Part shown: piece after piece, positions 51,601-59,618 of the stretch
Layout of the letters: every line of letters starts with the position of its first letter
Numbering within the stretch: position 1 is the stretch's first letter
DNA from: Lentzea albidocapillata subsp. violacea
GTDB lineage: Bacteria; Actinomycetota; Actinomycetes; Mycobacteriales; Pseudonocardiaceae
Direction: 5' to 3'
Assembly: GCF_900100275.1 (NCBI RefSeq)
Contig: NZ_FNET01000001.1
Location: forward strand, 868,001-932,000
Length of the DNA: 64,000 nt
Translations under genes and position numbers: made by a program
Notes under the pieces: generated by a model
Seen by the model: the letters and a program-made list of their open reading frames with translations, nothing else
Told to the model about the DNA's origin: nothing
Database searches by the model: none

Positions 51601-51820
51601 CCGTGAACGAGCGGAACCCGACGTTCTCCCTGCCCTGTGCGGCTCTGGCGTGGACCTTGCCGTTGTTGACGGTGATCTCGTCACCGGTGACGAGCGTGAC
51701 CTTCGTGGTCAGCCCGCCGGCCCGCACCTGCTGCTCCTGCGGTGCCGCTGAAACGGGAACGGCTGCCGTGGCGGCAACCACGACAGCCGTCAGCCCTGCG
51801 GCGATGTGTGATCGTTTCAA
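48665..51820 (-). CDS. Large secreted subtilisin-like serine protease (S8)
   Basis: A 1,051-residue secreted protease. The signal peptide is MKRSHIAAGLTAVVVAATAA and onward to about 25. The propeptide runs to about 175. The catalytic triad is Asp201 (AILDTGVDETHPD), His233 (VGHGTHVAST) and Ser401 (LSGTSMATPHVAG), with oxyanion Asn324 (AAGNSG). About 600 C-terminal residues form beta-sandwich-type accessory domains, starting with an NEW3/DUF11-like segment (LTIPAGGTADATVTAD). There is no cell-wall anchor. It would supply extracellular peptides to the importers in the window. Confidence 0.95.
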   Translation of the reverse strand: MKRSHIAAGLTAVVVAATAAVPVSAAPQEQQVRAGGLTTKVTLVTGDEITVNNGKVHARAAQGRENVGFRSFTDPRGDLHVVPLDAQAGLNSGELDERLFDVSLLARSGYDDAASKTIPLIVQGQPISAANAESLPSIGAHAITVGKDGSFWAGARAAGTGRIWLDGKVTASLDRSAAQVGAPQAWEKGFTGKDVTVAILDTGVDETHPDLAGAVVESKNFSDSDTTDDRVGHGTHVASTVTGDGRYKGIAPDAKIINGKVLGDYGGGRESDIIAGMEWAGALAKVVNMSLGSSWPDEGTDPMSLALNRITEQTGALFVVAAGNSGGTIGSPASADAALTVGAVNRDDTLAEFSSRGPRWVNNAVKPDITAPGVGIVAAKARNGQIGTPVGDGHVALSGTSMATPHVAGAAAILAAKNPAWKAGDIKAALMNSANPNPLLSIYDQGAGRLDVGRAVSAGVSTNHGSFSLGTAQWPHDDDKPITQKLTYRNNGTSDVTIDLSVAEVKPAGAGLFSVSPAKLTIPAGGTADATVTADTKAAVADGVYGAVVLSSDGVRVPIGVVKEVESYDVKLTFLDHNGAATQYYDYRFVNVDQAQAHFRHDPSGTLVQRLPKGKFFLDGTISTRDPDPAKGGLITTLTEPALDVTGDTEIVFDARQGIQPVISVEQKEAKSASAGLGFLMQANWGATGGTWHLGNFDSVRVRPSTTSWPKFDFYAESVLAKPDAGGKFDGSPYQYHVRISEKTRVPANLQRSVKDRELARVNSVTHARVPGSIGQRDNGASGPLPLRLKEYYTPGVEWSGSLTEFTKLGEWPPLGSQFSVTPRVFKLGRTTTEHWNSAVYGPGVPHAPGTVRFAGRVGNLLRLDLPVHSAQGMYGYSSPSTGRTTVTLDGKVISDQPEPGYAYLPNVPAERKRYTVHTEAARDSFSSQVSADWSFYSENVPGEEYQPVPLLAVRFAPALDENNRAGRVVTVPITVQRNGTGTVTDIKDPAVQVSYDEGRTWKPVPLRKTRAGWQVTLIHPHGAKNVSFKARAADAGGDVQQTIIRAYDLR

Positions 51821-51915
51821 CGCGAACTCCCCTAGTTCACTGAAGAAGGAATAGCCCTCAGTGACTAAGACACTTCGTACGGTGGCCGAGTTGCGGTCTG
51901 GATCACATCACTTGT

Positions 51916-52608
51916 TCACAGAGTTGTCTGGATTGCCCGTTCGACCGCTGCCTCCACGTGCAGGCGGGTCGTCGGGAACACCGGAAGTGGCACGTCAGCC
52001 TGGGTGATCAGCAGCTCGATCTCGGTGCAGCCGAGGATGACGCCTTCCGCCCCTTCGAAGCGTGCGATCACGTCTTGATAGGCGCGGCGGGACTCCTCGC
52101 GGACGACGCCGACGCAGAGCTCGTCGTAGATGATCCGGTGCACGGTCGCGCGGTCCTCGGCCGAGGGCAGCAGGACTTTCAGGCCGTGCGACTCCAGGCG
52201 TTCGCGGTAGAACGGCTGGTCCATGGTGAAGCCGGTGCCGAGCAGACCGACCGTCGTCAGGCCGGCGCGCTTGATCGCCCGCGCCGTCGTGTCGCCGAGG
52301 TGGATCACCGGGATGTCGACGGCGGCCTGGACCTGGTCGAACACCTTGTGCATGGTGTTGGTGCAGATCAGCAGGAAGTCAGCGCCTCCTGCCTGCACGT
52401 GTGCGGCGGCTTCGGCGAGCGCCTTGCCCGCGTCGTCCCACCGGCCCTCGACCTGCATGCGTTCGATCTCGGCGAAGTCGACGGAGTGCAGCACGATCTT
52501 CGCCGAGTGCAGCCCGCCGAGCCGTTGCCGCACGAGCACGTTCGCGAGCCGGTAGTACTCCGCGCTGCTCTCCCAGCTCATCCCGCCCAGCATCCCGATC
52601 GTCAGCAT
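51916..52608 (-). CDS. Aspartate/glutamate racemase-family protein
   Basis: A 230-residue racemase of the YgeA-like branch. The catalytic cysteines lie in LLICTNTMHKV and VILGCTEIELL, with GMLGGMSWESSAEYYRLAN at the N-terminus. It would interconvert L- and D-amino acids. It precedes the TIGR03086-type gene's end by 9 bases on the same strand, so co-transcription downstream of that gene is possible. Confidence 0.92.
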   Translation of the reverse strand: MLTIGMLGGMSWESSAEYYRLANVLVRQRLGGLHSAKIVLHSVDFAEIERMQVEGRWDDAGKALAEAAAHVQAGGADFLLICTNTMHKVFDQVQAAVDIPVIHLGDTTARAIKRAGLTTVGLLGTGFTMDQPFYRERLESHGLKVLLPSAEDRATVHRIIYDELCVGVVREESRRAYQDVIARFEGAEGVILGCTEIELLITQADVPLPVFPTTRLHVEAAVERAIQTTL

Positions 52609-52617
52609 GGCGCCAAG

Positions 52618-53172
52618 TCAAGCACTCCAGCGCGGGTCACGGCCGGTGGTGGCCAGCAGCTGCTCGAACGGCGACGCGTCGGCCGGTGCCTCGGCGGGTT
52701 CCTTGAAGACCTTCCACTCGACGGCCATCGGTCCCATCCGGGCCACGAGGCCGGCGACCTCGGCGAACACCTCGGGGTCTGGCTCGAAGCGCTGGCCGGT
52801 GGCCTGGGCGAGGTCGGAGGCGTGGACGGTGAGGTCGAGCAGCGCCAGCCCGCCGACCGTCTGCGCGGGCATCTGCATGCTGCCCGAGATGCCCTCGGTC
52901 GCGCCGGGCTGAGCCCAGGCGTCGACGAGCTTCGCGGACTCGGCCGGATACTGGGTGCGCCAGTCCGGGTAGGACGGGGTGTGGCTGAAGTCGGCGTCCT
53001 GCTTCGCGGCGAGCTTCTGGAACTCCACGATGACGTGCAGGAGGTGGTCGAGCAGGGCGCGGACGTCGTAGTCGGCACACGGGGTGGGCTTGGCCAGGTC
53101 GTCGTCGGTGATGTTCGCGATGACGGGCAGTGCGTGGTCGCGGGCTCGGTCGAGCAGAACGCTGAGCTTCAT
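52618..53172 (-). CDS. TIGR03086 family metal-binding protein
   Basis: A 184-residue DinB-like protein: DLAKPTPCADYDVRALLDHL (metal His) and LLDLTVHASDLAQATGQ (metal His and Asp). ATG 53172 is supported by family start MKLSVLLDRARDHALP. It is divergent from the AraC-type gene and likely co-transcribed with the racemase downstream. Confidence 0.9.
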   Translation of the reverse strand: MKLSVLLDRARDHALPVIANITDDDLAKPTPCADYDVRALLDHLLHVIVEFQKLAAKQDADFSHTPSYPDWRTQYPAESAKLVDAWAQPGATEGISGSMQMPAQTVGGLALLDLTVHASDLAQATGQRFEPDPEVFAEVAGLVARMGPMAVEWKVFKEPAEAPADASPFEQLLATTGRDPRWSA

Positions 53173-53238
53173 GGAGTTGACGTTAGAACCGCGTGGTTCA
53201 CCGCTCTTGAAGAAACGCGCCAACCTAGGATTCGCGGT

Positions 53239-54009
53239 GTGCAGGGGCCGCGTCGTGACACTCGGGGGATCGTGGACGCCCGCGAGTTGTTCGCCCGCGT
53301 GCGGTTCCGCCGTCGCATGCCCTGCGTGGAGTTGCGGCCGTATCTGGAGCACTACTGGCTGATCGACGGACAGCTCGACGCCCCGTACACCACGCACGTC
53401 GTGCCGCACCCGTCCGTGAACATCGTCTTCGAGCGTGGATTCGCCCAGCCGGAGATCGCGGGCGTGGGGCTGGGGTTGTTCAGCCGGGTGCTCGACGGGC
53501 GGATCCGGGTGGCGGGCGTGCAGTTCCGGCCCGGTGGGTTCCGGCCGTTCCGCGCCGAGCCGGTGTCGGAGTGGACCGGGCGGCACGTGCGCCTCGACGT
53601 CCCGTCGTCGCTGGTGCTGGACGTCGAGGACGAGGACGCGCGGGTGGCCGCGCTCGACGCGTTCCTGCTGGGGCTCGGACCCGTGGCCGATGCCCAGGCG
53701 ACGCTGGCGATGGAGCTGGTCCAACGGATCCGGGACGACCGGGAGATCCGGCGGGTGGCGGACTTCGCGCGGGACTGCGGCGTGGCGGTGCGGACGATGC
53801 AACGGCTGTTCGCGGACTACGTCGGGGTGAGCCCGAAGTGGGTCATCCTGCGGTACCGCATCCACGAGGCACTGGAACGGGCCGAGGCGGACGTCGAGTG
53901 GGCACATCTGGCCGCCGACCTCGGCTACAGCGACCAGGCCCACCTCGTCCGGGACTTCACGCAGACCGTCAGTGTCTCGCCCACGGCGTATGCGCGGGCA
54001 CTCACGTGA
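53239..54009 (+). CDS. AraC-family regulator (DUF6597-type N-terminus)
   Basis: A 256-residue regulator. The N-terminal part has LRPYLEHYWLIDGQLDAPYT and VVPHPSVNIVFE, the DUF6597 pattern. The C-terminal AraC HTH has VADFARDCGVAVRTMQRLFA and AADLGYSDQAHLVRDF. GTG 53239 is the start used. It faces the TIGR03086 gene across 66 bases. Confidence 0.9.
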   Translation: MQGPRRDTRGIVDARELFARVRFRRRMPCVELRPYLEHYWLIDGQLDAPYTTHVVPHPSVNIVFERGFAQPEIAGVGLGLFSRVLDGRIRVAGVQFRPGGFRPFRAEPVSEWTGRHVRLDVPSSLVLDVEDEDARVAALDAFLLGLGPVADAQATLAMELVQRIRDDREIRRVADFARDCGVAVRTMQRLFADYVGVSPKWVILRYRIHEALERAEADVEWAHLAADLGYSDQAHLVRDFTQTVSVSPTAYARALT

Positions 54010-54439
54010 GGTACTCGCACAGTTCGATGAGGATGCCTTCGGGGCCGCAGACGTAGCAGGTCCTGACGACGTCCTTGTACGTCTCGATGTTCTTGACCAG
54101 CTTCGCGCCGTGCGGTTCGAGGCGGGCGAGGGTGTCGTCGAGGTCGTCGATGGTGAAGGCGATGTGCCGCAGGCCCAGGGCGTGGATCGGCGCGCGGGAG
54201 CCGCCGTCGATGCTGCGCGGGGCGTGGAACTGGCTGAACTCGATCCGGTACCGGCCGTCCGGGGTCTTCATCATGGCGATGTCGCTGTTCGAGCCTTCGA
54301 GTCCGATGACGCCGTCGACGAACGCGCCCTCCATGTGGGCCTTGCCTTCGAGCTCCATGCCGAGCTCCTCGAAGAACGCGACGGCGGCCGCGAGATCGGT
54401 GACGGTCATTCCGACGTGGTGCATGCTCTTGATGCTCAT
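54002..54439 (-). CDS. VOC-superfamily protein (methylmalonyl-CoA epimerase-like)
   Basis: A 145-residue VOC protein: SMHHVGMTVTDLAAAVAFFE, GLRHIAFTIDDLDDTLARL and GPEGILIELCEYL. The spacing of His and Glu metal ligands resembles epimerase and lactoylglutathione-lyase types. It overlaps the convergent AraC gene by 8 bases. Confidence 0.9.
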   Translation of the reverse strand: MSIKSMHHVGMTVTDLAAAVAFFEELGMELEGKAHMEGAFVDGVIGLEGSNSDIAMMKTPDGRYRIEFSQFHAPRSIDGGSRAPIHALGLRHIAFTIDDLDDTLARLEPHGAKLVKNIETYKDVVRTCYVCGPEGILIELCEYLT

Positions 54440-54482
54440 GCCTCAGGGACGGAGCCGCCGCCGGGTTCTCGACGCCGGAAGT

Positions 54483-54524
54483 GGTCCAACTTCAAGAGCG
54501 ATTTGTGGCTCTGTCAACTGGACC
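54483..54524. promoter_or_regulatory. Inverted repeat GGTCCA / TGGACC before the LysE gene
   Basis: GGTCCA near 54483-54488 and TGGACC near 54519-54524 flank an AT-richer stretch between the divergent VOC and LysE genes. GGTCCA-type half-sites are known from MocR-like regulators of transporter genes, but no MocR gene is present here, so this is only suggestive. Confidence 0.3.
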
Positions 54525-54547
54525 GGTTGCACGGCAGAGTTCACCGC

Positions 54548-55138
54548 ATGAGCCTCGCCTTCCTGATCACGACGTTGATCGCGGTCGCCACTCCCGGCAC
54601 CGGTGTGCTGTACACGCTGTCCGCCGGTCTCGCGCACGGGCGCAAGGCGAGCGTGATCGCCGCGCTCGGCTGCACGCTGGGGATCGTGCCGCACGTGCTG
54701 GCGACGGTGACGGGGCTGGCGGCGTTGCTGCACGCGAGCGCGCTGGCGTTCGAGATCGTGAAGTACCTGGGTGTCGCGTACCTCGTCTACCTGGCGTGGT
54801 CGACGTTGCGCGACAGGAGCGAACTGGTCGTGGACACCGCGGCGGCACCGGCGTCGGCGCGCAAGGTCGTCGTGTCGGCGGTGCTGATCAACCTGCTCAA
54901 CCCGAAGCTGACGATCTTCTTCGTGGCGTTCCTGCCGCAGTTCGCGACCGGGTTCGGGCAGATGGTGACGCTGAGCGCGGTGTTCATGGCGCTGACGTTC
55001 GTGGTGTTCGCCGTCTACGGGGTGTTCGCGGCGTCGATGCGCGACCGGGTACTGGCGCGGCCGCGGGTGATGGTGTGGCTGCGGCGGTTCTTCGCCGCCT
55101 CGTTCGCCGCGCTGGGCCTGAAGCTCGCCCTGACCTAA
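54548..55138 (+). CDS. LysE/RhtB-family exporter
   Basis: A 196-residue membrane protein with about six helices. Family signatures are LIAVATPGTGVLYTLSAGL at the N-terminus and LLNPKLTIFFVAFLPQF mid-protein. It would export amino acids or related compounds. It converges with the ECF42 gene (4-base overlap). Confidence 0.92.
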   Translation: MSLAFLITTLIAVATPGTGVLYTLSAGLAHGRKASVIAALGCTLGIVPHVLATVTGLAALLHASALAFEIVKYLGVAYLVYLAWSTLRDRSELVVDTAAAPASARKVVVSAVLINLLNPKLTIFFVAFLPQFATGFGQMVTLSAVFMALTFVVFAVYGVFAASMRDRVLARPRVMVWLRRFFAASFAALGLKLALT

Positions 55139-56379
55139 CAGGCGGCGGCGCGTTGCAGCAACAGGGTCCGTTCGCGTTCGTTGCGGGTGAGCGCGGCCGC
55201 CTTCTCGAACTCGGCCTTGGCCTCGGCGCCCCGCCCGAGCTTCATCAGGAAGTCGCCGCGCACACTGGGCAGCAGGTGGTAGCCCTGCAACGCCTTCTCG
55301 CCCGCGATCTCGTCGACCAGCGCGAGACCGGCGGCGGGCCCGAAGGCCATCGACAACGCCACGGCGCGGTTGAGTTCGACGATCGGGGACGGTGAGATGC
55401 TCGCGAGCACCTGGTAGAGGGTGGCGATGCGCTGCCAGTCGGTGTCCTCCGCCTTGCGCGCGCGACCGTGACACGCGGCGAGGGCGGCCTGTACGTAGTA
55501 GGGGCCGGGCGGCTGGTTGAGGGCTTCGGCGCGTTCGAGGGCCTTGAGGCCGCGGCCGATGAGCAGCCAGTCCCAGCGGCCCCGGTCCTGGTCGAGCAGC
55601 AGCACGGGTTCGCCGCCGGGGCCGGTGCGGGCCTTGGTGCGGGAGGCCTGGATCTCCATCAGCGCGACCAGGCCGTGGACCTCGGCCTCCTTGGGCGCGA
55701 GTTCGGCGAGCACGCGGCCGAGCCTGAGGGCTTCGGCGCACAGTTCCGGGCGCAGCCAGTCGTCGCCCTGGGTGGCGGAGTAGCCCTCGTTGAAGATCAG
55801 GTAGATGACCTCCAGGACGCTGGCGAGCCGGGTGGCGAGTTCGGGCCCTTCGGGCACCTCGAACGGCACCCCGGCGTCGGCCAGGGCCTTCTTCGCGCGC
55901 ACGATGCGCTGGGCCACGGTCGAGTCGCTGACCAGGAACGCGCGGGCGATCTCCTCGGTCTTGAGGCCGCCCAGCATCTTCAGCGTGAGCGCGACGCGCG
56001 CCTCGGTGCCCAGGACCGGATGGCAGGCGGTGAAGATGAGACTCAGCAGGTCGTCGCCGATCTCGTCGTCGATGCCCTCGCTGGCGTCCGGCGTGGCCTC
56101 CTGGACGTCACGGCCGATCTCCTCGACCTTGCGGTTGAAGTTCTCGCGCCGGCGGATCTGGTCGATCGACCGCCGCTTGGCCGTGGTCATCAGCCACGCG
56201 CCGGGGTTGCGCGGCACGCCTTCCGCCGGCCACTGCTCCAAGGCCGCGACCAGCGCGTCCTGCGCCATCTCCTCGGCGAGCCCGACGTCACGGGTGTACC
56301 GGGCCAGCGCGGCGATGACCTTCGCCGACTCCATCCGCCAGACCGCGTCGATGGTGCGGTGCACCGAGGTAGCCCCCAT
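55135..56379 (-). CDS. ECF42-type RNA polymerase sigma factor with C-terminal TPR-like domain
   Basis: A 414-residue sigma factor, about twice the usual ECF length. Region 2 spans about 10-75 (EMAQDALVAALEQWPAEGVP, AWLMTTAKRRSIDQIRR). Region 4 spans about 125-180 (FLVSDSTVAQRIVRAKKALA). From about 190 comes the DUF6596/TPR-like extension (EVIYLIFNEGYSATQGDDW, LLPSVRGDFLMKLGR). Group ECF42 genes pair with DGPF/YCII proteins; the gene just upstream (56387-56617) is such a protein but shortened. Confidence 0.94.
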   Translation of the reverse strand: MGATSVHRTIDAVWRMESAKVIAALARYTRDVGLAEEMAQDALVAALEQWPAEGVPRNPGAWLMTTAKRRSIDQIRRRENFNRKVEEIGRDVQEATPDASEGIDDEIGDDLLSLIFTACHPVLGTEARVALTLKMLGGLKTEEIARAFLVSDSTVAQRIVRAKKALADAGVPFEVPEGPELATRLASVLEVIYLIFNEGYSATQGDDWLRPELCAEALRLGRVLAELAPKEAEVHGLVALMEIQASRTKARTGPGGEPVLLLDQDRGRWDWLLIGRGLKALERAEALNQPPGPYYVQAALAACHGRARKAEDTDWQRIATLYQVLASISPSPIVELNRAVALSMAFGPAAGLALVDEIAGEKALQGYHLLPSVRGDFLMKLGRGAEAKAEFEKAAALTRNERERTLLLQRAAAC

Positions 56380-56386
56380 GGGGGAA

Positions 56387-56617
56387 TCACACCACAGCCA
56401 CCTGACGTATTTCCACGACGCACGCCGGGAGGGCGATGCGCTTCATCCGCTCGACCGCTTCCTCCCGGTCGCGCACGTCGATCAGCCAGTACCCCGACAC
56501 CCCGCACGCGTCCGGGACGAGGTCACCCGCGTCGAGCAGCACGCCCGCGCGCAGCAGCGCGTCCCCGTGCAGTGCCGTCAACGGGCTCGGGCTCCTGACC
56601 AACACCATGAACCGCAC
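56387..56617 (-). CDS. Shortened YCII-related protein paired with ECF42
   Basis: A 76-residue protein beginning MRFMVLVRSPSPL and ending GYWLIDVRDREEAVERMKRI then VVEIRQV. This is the beginning and end of a YCII fold without the central TDGPF-type segment; normal partners have about 120 residues. It lies 7 bases before the ECF42 gene, the expected position of a partner. An internal deletion or a reduced form is likely. Confidence 0.75.
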   Translation of the reverse strand: MRFMVLVRSPSPLTALHGDALLRAGVLLDAGDLVPDACGVSGYWLIDVRDREEAVERMKRIALPACVVEIRQVAVV

Positions 56618-56680
56618 CGGGCCTCCTCGTTCGCCGTCTATTAGGACGTCGAACGAGGACGGGCCGAATCGACGCGGTGA

Positions 56681-57517
56681 TCAGCCTCGGAAGTCCGCCG
56701 CGTGATCCCGCGCCCACTGCGCGAAACTCCGATACGGCCGGCCCATGACCTTCTCGTAGTCCGGCGACACGACGAACTCGTAATCGGTGAAGTCGTCGGG
56801 TTCCCCGCCCTCGTACCCGCCGATGCCGAGGATGTAGCGCGCGATCTCCTCGGGCAGGCCGACACTCACGTAGTAGGCGAGCGCCTCCTCCACGGTGACG
56901 TCGCGGAACGTCAACGAGCGGCCGATCGCGGCGCCGATGTCGCGTGCCATGTCCCGCTGGGTGAGCTGCGGCGGGCCGGACAGGTTGTAGGCCTCGCCCG
57001 CGTGGCCGTCCTCCTGCAGCACCTTGATCGCCACGTCGGCGATGTCGGCCTCGTGGATCGGCTGCCCGAACGCGTCCGGTTCGGGGTGCACGATCGTGCC
57101 GTCCGCGCGGATCGACGGGCCCCAGAGGTCGATCTTGTTGACCGCGAACTCGCCCGGCCGCAGGTGGGTCCAGTCGGCACCGGACGCCTCGACGGCCTGC
57201 TCGACCGGGAGGTGGTGGCCGGTGTCGTAGCCGTAGGTCACCGCGCCCGAGGACAGCGTGACGATCCGGCGCACGCCTGCCCGCACCGCGCGGTCGACCA
57301 CCTCCTGCGCGGTCGGCGGGTGCACGAACAGGTAGAGCTTCTCCACGCCGTCGAACGGAATGCTGTCCGGGTCGTCGAGGTCTGCTTTCACCGTCTCCAC
57401 GTGGGCCGGGAAGCCGGCCTTGGCCGGGTCGCGGGTGATCGCCCGCACGTGACCGCCGAGACCCCGCACCACCAACCGGCCGACGTTGCCCGTCGCGCCC
57501 GTGACCAGCGTTGTCAT
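56681..57517 (-). CDS. NmrA-like NAD(P)-binding reductase
   Basis: A 278-residue atypical SDR: LVTGATGNVGRLVVRGLGGH at the N-terminus, VRRIVTLSSGAVTYG, THLRPGEFAVN and YNLSGPPQLTQRD. It lacks the YxxxK pair, as usual for NmrA-like proteins; it may be a quinone reductase or a redox sensor. The ATG overlaps the TetR stop (ATGA). Confidence 0.92.
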   Translation of the reverse strand: MTTLVTGATGNVGRLVVRGLGGHVRAITRDPAKAGFPAHVETVKADLDDPDSIPFDGVEKLYLFVHPPTAQEVVDRAVRAGVRRIVTLSSGAVTYGYDTGHHLPVEQAVEASGADWTHLRPGEFAVNKIDLWGPSIRADGTIVHPEPDAFGQPIHEADIADVAIKVLQEDGHAGEAYNLSGPPQLTQRDMARDIGAAIGRSLTFRDVTVEEALAYYVSVGLPEEIARYILGIGGYEGGEPDDFTDYEFVVSPDYEKVMGRPYRSFAQWARDHAADFRG

Positions 57518-58269
57518 CGCATGCCCCCTTCGATGCCGTCCAGCAACCTGTCGAGCCCGTAGTTCCATGAGTGGTGCATGTTCTGCGCGAGGGTCCCCTC
57601 GGTGTCGTAGGCGCCGGCGTTCCACAGCGCCGTCATCGCCGGGTAGCGCTCGACGTCGAAGTAGTCGTCCCAGAACACCTGCCGCGCGCCCCACCACGAG
57701 TCGCCCGACTCGCCGGTCGACGCCGCGAGCTGTTGATCGTCCACTTCGGACGCCGCGGCGCCGTGCACGAAGCCCTCGACCGCGACGTGCGCGACGGTCA
57801 CCTGCCTCGGTTCCAGCCCGGAGTCGGCGAGGGCGGCCAGCAGGAACTCCTGGCCGTCCATGAGTCCCGGCCCGAGCGGCGGCCGCACCATCGACACGTC
57901 CCGCATCCACGGATGTGCCTGGTAGACCGCACGCGTGCGGTCGGCGTAGTGCTTGACGCGCTCACGCCAGGTGCCCTCGGGCGTGAGTTCGCGTTCCTGC
58001 AGCACCGCGTCGGCCATGAGGTCGATCAACTCGGCCTTGCCGGGCACGTGCGTGTAGAGCGACATCGTGCCGACGCTCAGTTCCTGCGCGACGCGGGCCA
58101 TCGACATCGCGCCGAGCCCCTCGCGGTCGGCCACCGCGATCGCCGCGGTGACGATCTGGTCGACGCTCACCTTGGGCTTCCTGCCGACCGGCTTCGGCTC
58201 CTGCGGCGTGCGCCAGAGCAGCGCGAGCGTCCTGGCCGGGTCTCCCCCGCCGCTGCGTTCGGCGGCCAT
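57514..58269 (-). CDS. TetR-family regulator
   Basis: A 251-residue TetR protein of the longer, TetR_C_1-like kind. The HTH reads AMSMARVAQELSVGTMSLYT, then HVPGKAELIDLMADAVL. ATG 58269 is preferred over an upstream in-frame start that lies in the operator. It is co-translated with the NmrA-like reductase. Three TTTCCGTA-type sites precede it. Confidence 0.93.
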   Translation of the reverse strand: MAAERSGGGDPARTLALLWRTPQEPKPVGRKPKVSVDQIVTAAIAVADREGLGAMSMARVAQELSVGTMSLYTHVPGKAELIDLMADAVLQERELTPEGTWRERVKHYADRTRAVYQAHPWMRDVSMVRPPLGPGLMDGQEFLLAALADSGLEPRQVTVAHVAVEGFVHGAAASEVDDQQLAASTGESGDSWWGARQVFWDDYFDVERYPAMTALWNAGAYDTEGTLAQNMHHSWNYGLDRLLDGIEGGMR

Positions 58270-58273
58270 CCGT

Positions 58274-58333
58274 CCACCCCATTTCCGTAGGCCATACGGA
58301 AACAATACCGTATGACGTACGGAAATGGGGTGG
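58274..58333. promoter_or_regulatory. Multi-site TetR operator with 16-bp outer arms
   Basis: CCACCCCATTTCCGTA (58274-58289) pairs perfectly with TACGGAAATGGGGTGG (58318-58333). The inner TACGGAAA (58295-58302) pairs with the left TTTCCGTA, and ATACCGTAT (58305-58313) is a further small palindrome. The right arm ends one base before the stop codon of the next gene. It may work both as TetR operator and as a 3' hairpin... only the operator role is well supported. Confidence 0.7.
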
Positions 58334-59002
58334 CTAGTTCACGTACCAGGTCACCTCGACCGTGTCGGCGGAGATCGTCTTCGGCTCCGCGCACACCTCG
58401 TGCGTGAACGCGACTCCGACTTCCCGGCACATCCGCTCCGGCGTCCGGGCCGTGTACCCCCGGGATTCGAGGTGCCCGCGCACGACGTCGGGCGCGCGGT
58501 CTCCGGTCATGGTCACCTCGCGCGAGCAGTTGCCGGAACCGCAGTAGCCGGGACCCTCGACCACCCGCAGCCCGGGCGGCCCTGGAAGCACACCCTCGTC
58601 ACGGGGCTTGGCCTCCAGCTCGTCGAACAGGACGACCCCGGTGATGAAGAAGCCCACTCCGACCATCGCGAACAGCCACCCGGCACCGGCCAGGAGCCGG
58701 CGTTGGAAGGCCAGGCCGACGGCGCAGACGAACGCGGTGACCAGCGCGTAGAGCCAGAACCTCTCGACGTACGAGGGCACCCACGGCCCGGACCATCCCA
58801 GCTGACGCGGCAGCACGAACCACGCCAGCAAGGCCACCAGGGTCATCCCCACGACCAACCCGGTCCGCCAGGTGTGGGCGAGCACGCACCACAGCAGGAT
58901 CGGGACCATTCCGAACAGGCTGATGCCCGACGCCACCACGCTCACCGACAGCCCCGCGACGAACGGCACGATCCGCCACCAGTGCGCCCCCCAAGTCGAC
59001 AT
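58334..59002 (-). CDS. Membrane protein of unknown function
   Basis: A 222-residue protein with four or five hydrophobic helices up to about residue 125 (FVAGLSVSVVASGISLFGMV, WLFAMVGVGFFITGVVLF). An outer C-terminal domain of about 95 residues contains several cysteines (GYCGSGNCSREV, RMCREVGVAFTHEVC), likely disulfide-bonded. No family recognised. Confidence 0.75.
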   Translation of the reverse strand: MSTWGAHWWRIVPFVAGLSVSVVASGISLFGMVPILLWCVLAHTWRTGLVVGMTLVALLAWFVLPRQLGWSGPWVPSYVERFWLYALVTAFVCAVGLAFQRRLLAGAGWLFAMVGVGFFITGVVLFDELEAKPRDEGVLPGPPGLRVVEGPGYCGSGNCSREVTMTGDRAPDVVRGHLESRGYTARTPERMCREVGVAFTHEVCAEPKTISADTVEVTWYVN

Positions 59003-59017
59003 GCCGCCAGTAAAGCC

Positions 59018-59050
59018 GAAACGCCGCCCCGAAGATCGGGACGGCGTTTC
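59018..59050 (-). terminator. Hairpin terminator of the stress-protein gene
   Basis: GAAACGCCGCCCCGA (59018-59032) pairs with TCGGGACGGCGTTTC (59036-59050), one mismatch in 15, around a 3-base loop. It lies after the stop of the gene ending at 59072 and before the start of the membrane protein at 59002, both leftward. Confidence 0.75.
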
Positions 59051-59071
59051 TCTGTGGTGGGAGCGGGTCTT

Positions 59072-59581
59072 CTACGAGCGCAACGCGAGCGAGGCCAGCA
59101 TCTCCTTGCCGCGTTCGGCGCTGCGCGGGTGGCTGAGCACGTCGTAGCGGCCGGCCACGAGCTGGGTGACCGAAGCGAAGTCGCGGCGGCCGCGCGTGGC
59201 GGCATACCGGGTGGCGGCGCTGGCCAGGCCGAAGACCGTACCGACGACGAGACCCGTGATGATCGGGGCGAGGGCGCCGCCGGTCGAGAACAGGCCCAGC
59301 AGCAGACCGACGAACAGACCGAACCAGGCACCGGACGCGGCGCCTCCGCCCAGGACGCGGCCCCAGGTCAGGCGACCGGTGACACGTTCGACGATCATCG
59401 GCTCGACGCCGACGATGGTGACGTCCGCGACCGGGAAGTCGTTGTCCGCCAGGTGGTCCACGGCTCGCTGTGCCTCTTCGTAGGTTCCGTAGGAACCGAT
59501 GGGCCAGCCCGTGGGCGGGGTGGGCAGTGCGTTGGCGCGCGCGGAATTCGCTCCCGTGGCGAACGGAGTCGCGGTGGTCAT
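59072..59581 (-). CDS. GSP17M-like general stress protein with glycine-rich membrane segment
   Basis: A 169-residue protein: SYGTYEEAQRAVDHLADNDF and VADVTIVGVEPMIVERVTGR form the stress-protein-17M-like domain. Residues about 80-120 are a Gly/Ala-rich hydrophobic pair of helices (GLFVGLLLGLFSTGGALAPI). ATG 59581 is chosen since GGAGG lies nine bases upstream. Membrane-associated and probably stress induced. Confidence 0.85.
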   Translation of the reverse strand: MTTATPFATGANSARANALPTPPTGWPIGSYGTYEEAQRAVDHLADNDFPVADVTIVGVEPMIVERVTGRLTWGRVLGGGAASGAWFGLFVGLLLGLFSTGGALAPIITGLVVGTVFGLASAATRYAATRGRRDFASVTQLVAGRYDVLSHPRSAERGKEMLASLALRS

Positions 59582-59618
59582 TTCCAACACCTCCGAATTG
59601 CGATCCCTACACCAGGTA

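Noticed and set aside
51821..51915. Possible small gene between the subtilase and the racemase
   Set aside because: Fewer than 100 bases, AT-richer, and consistent with the subtilase promoter.
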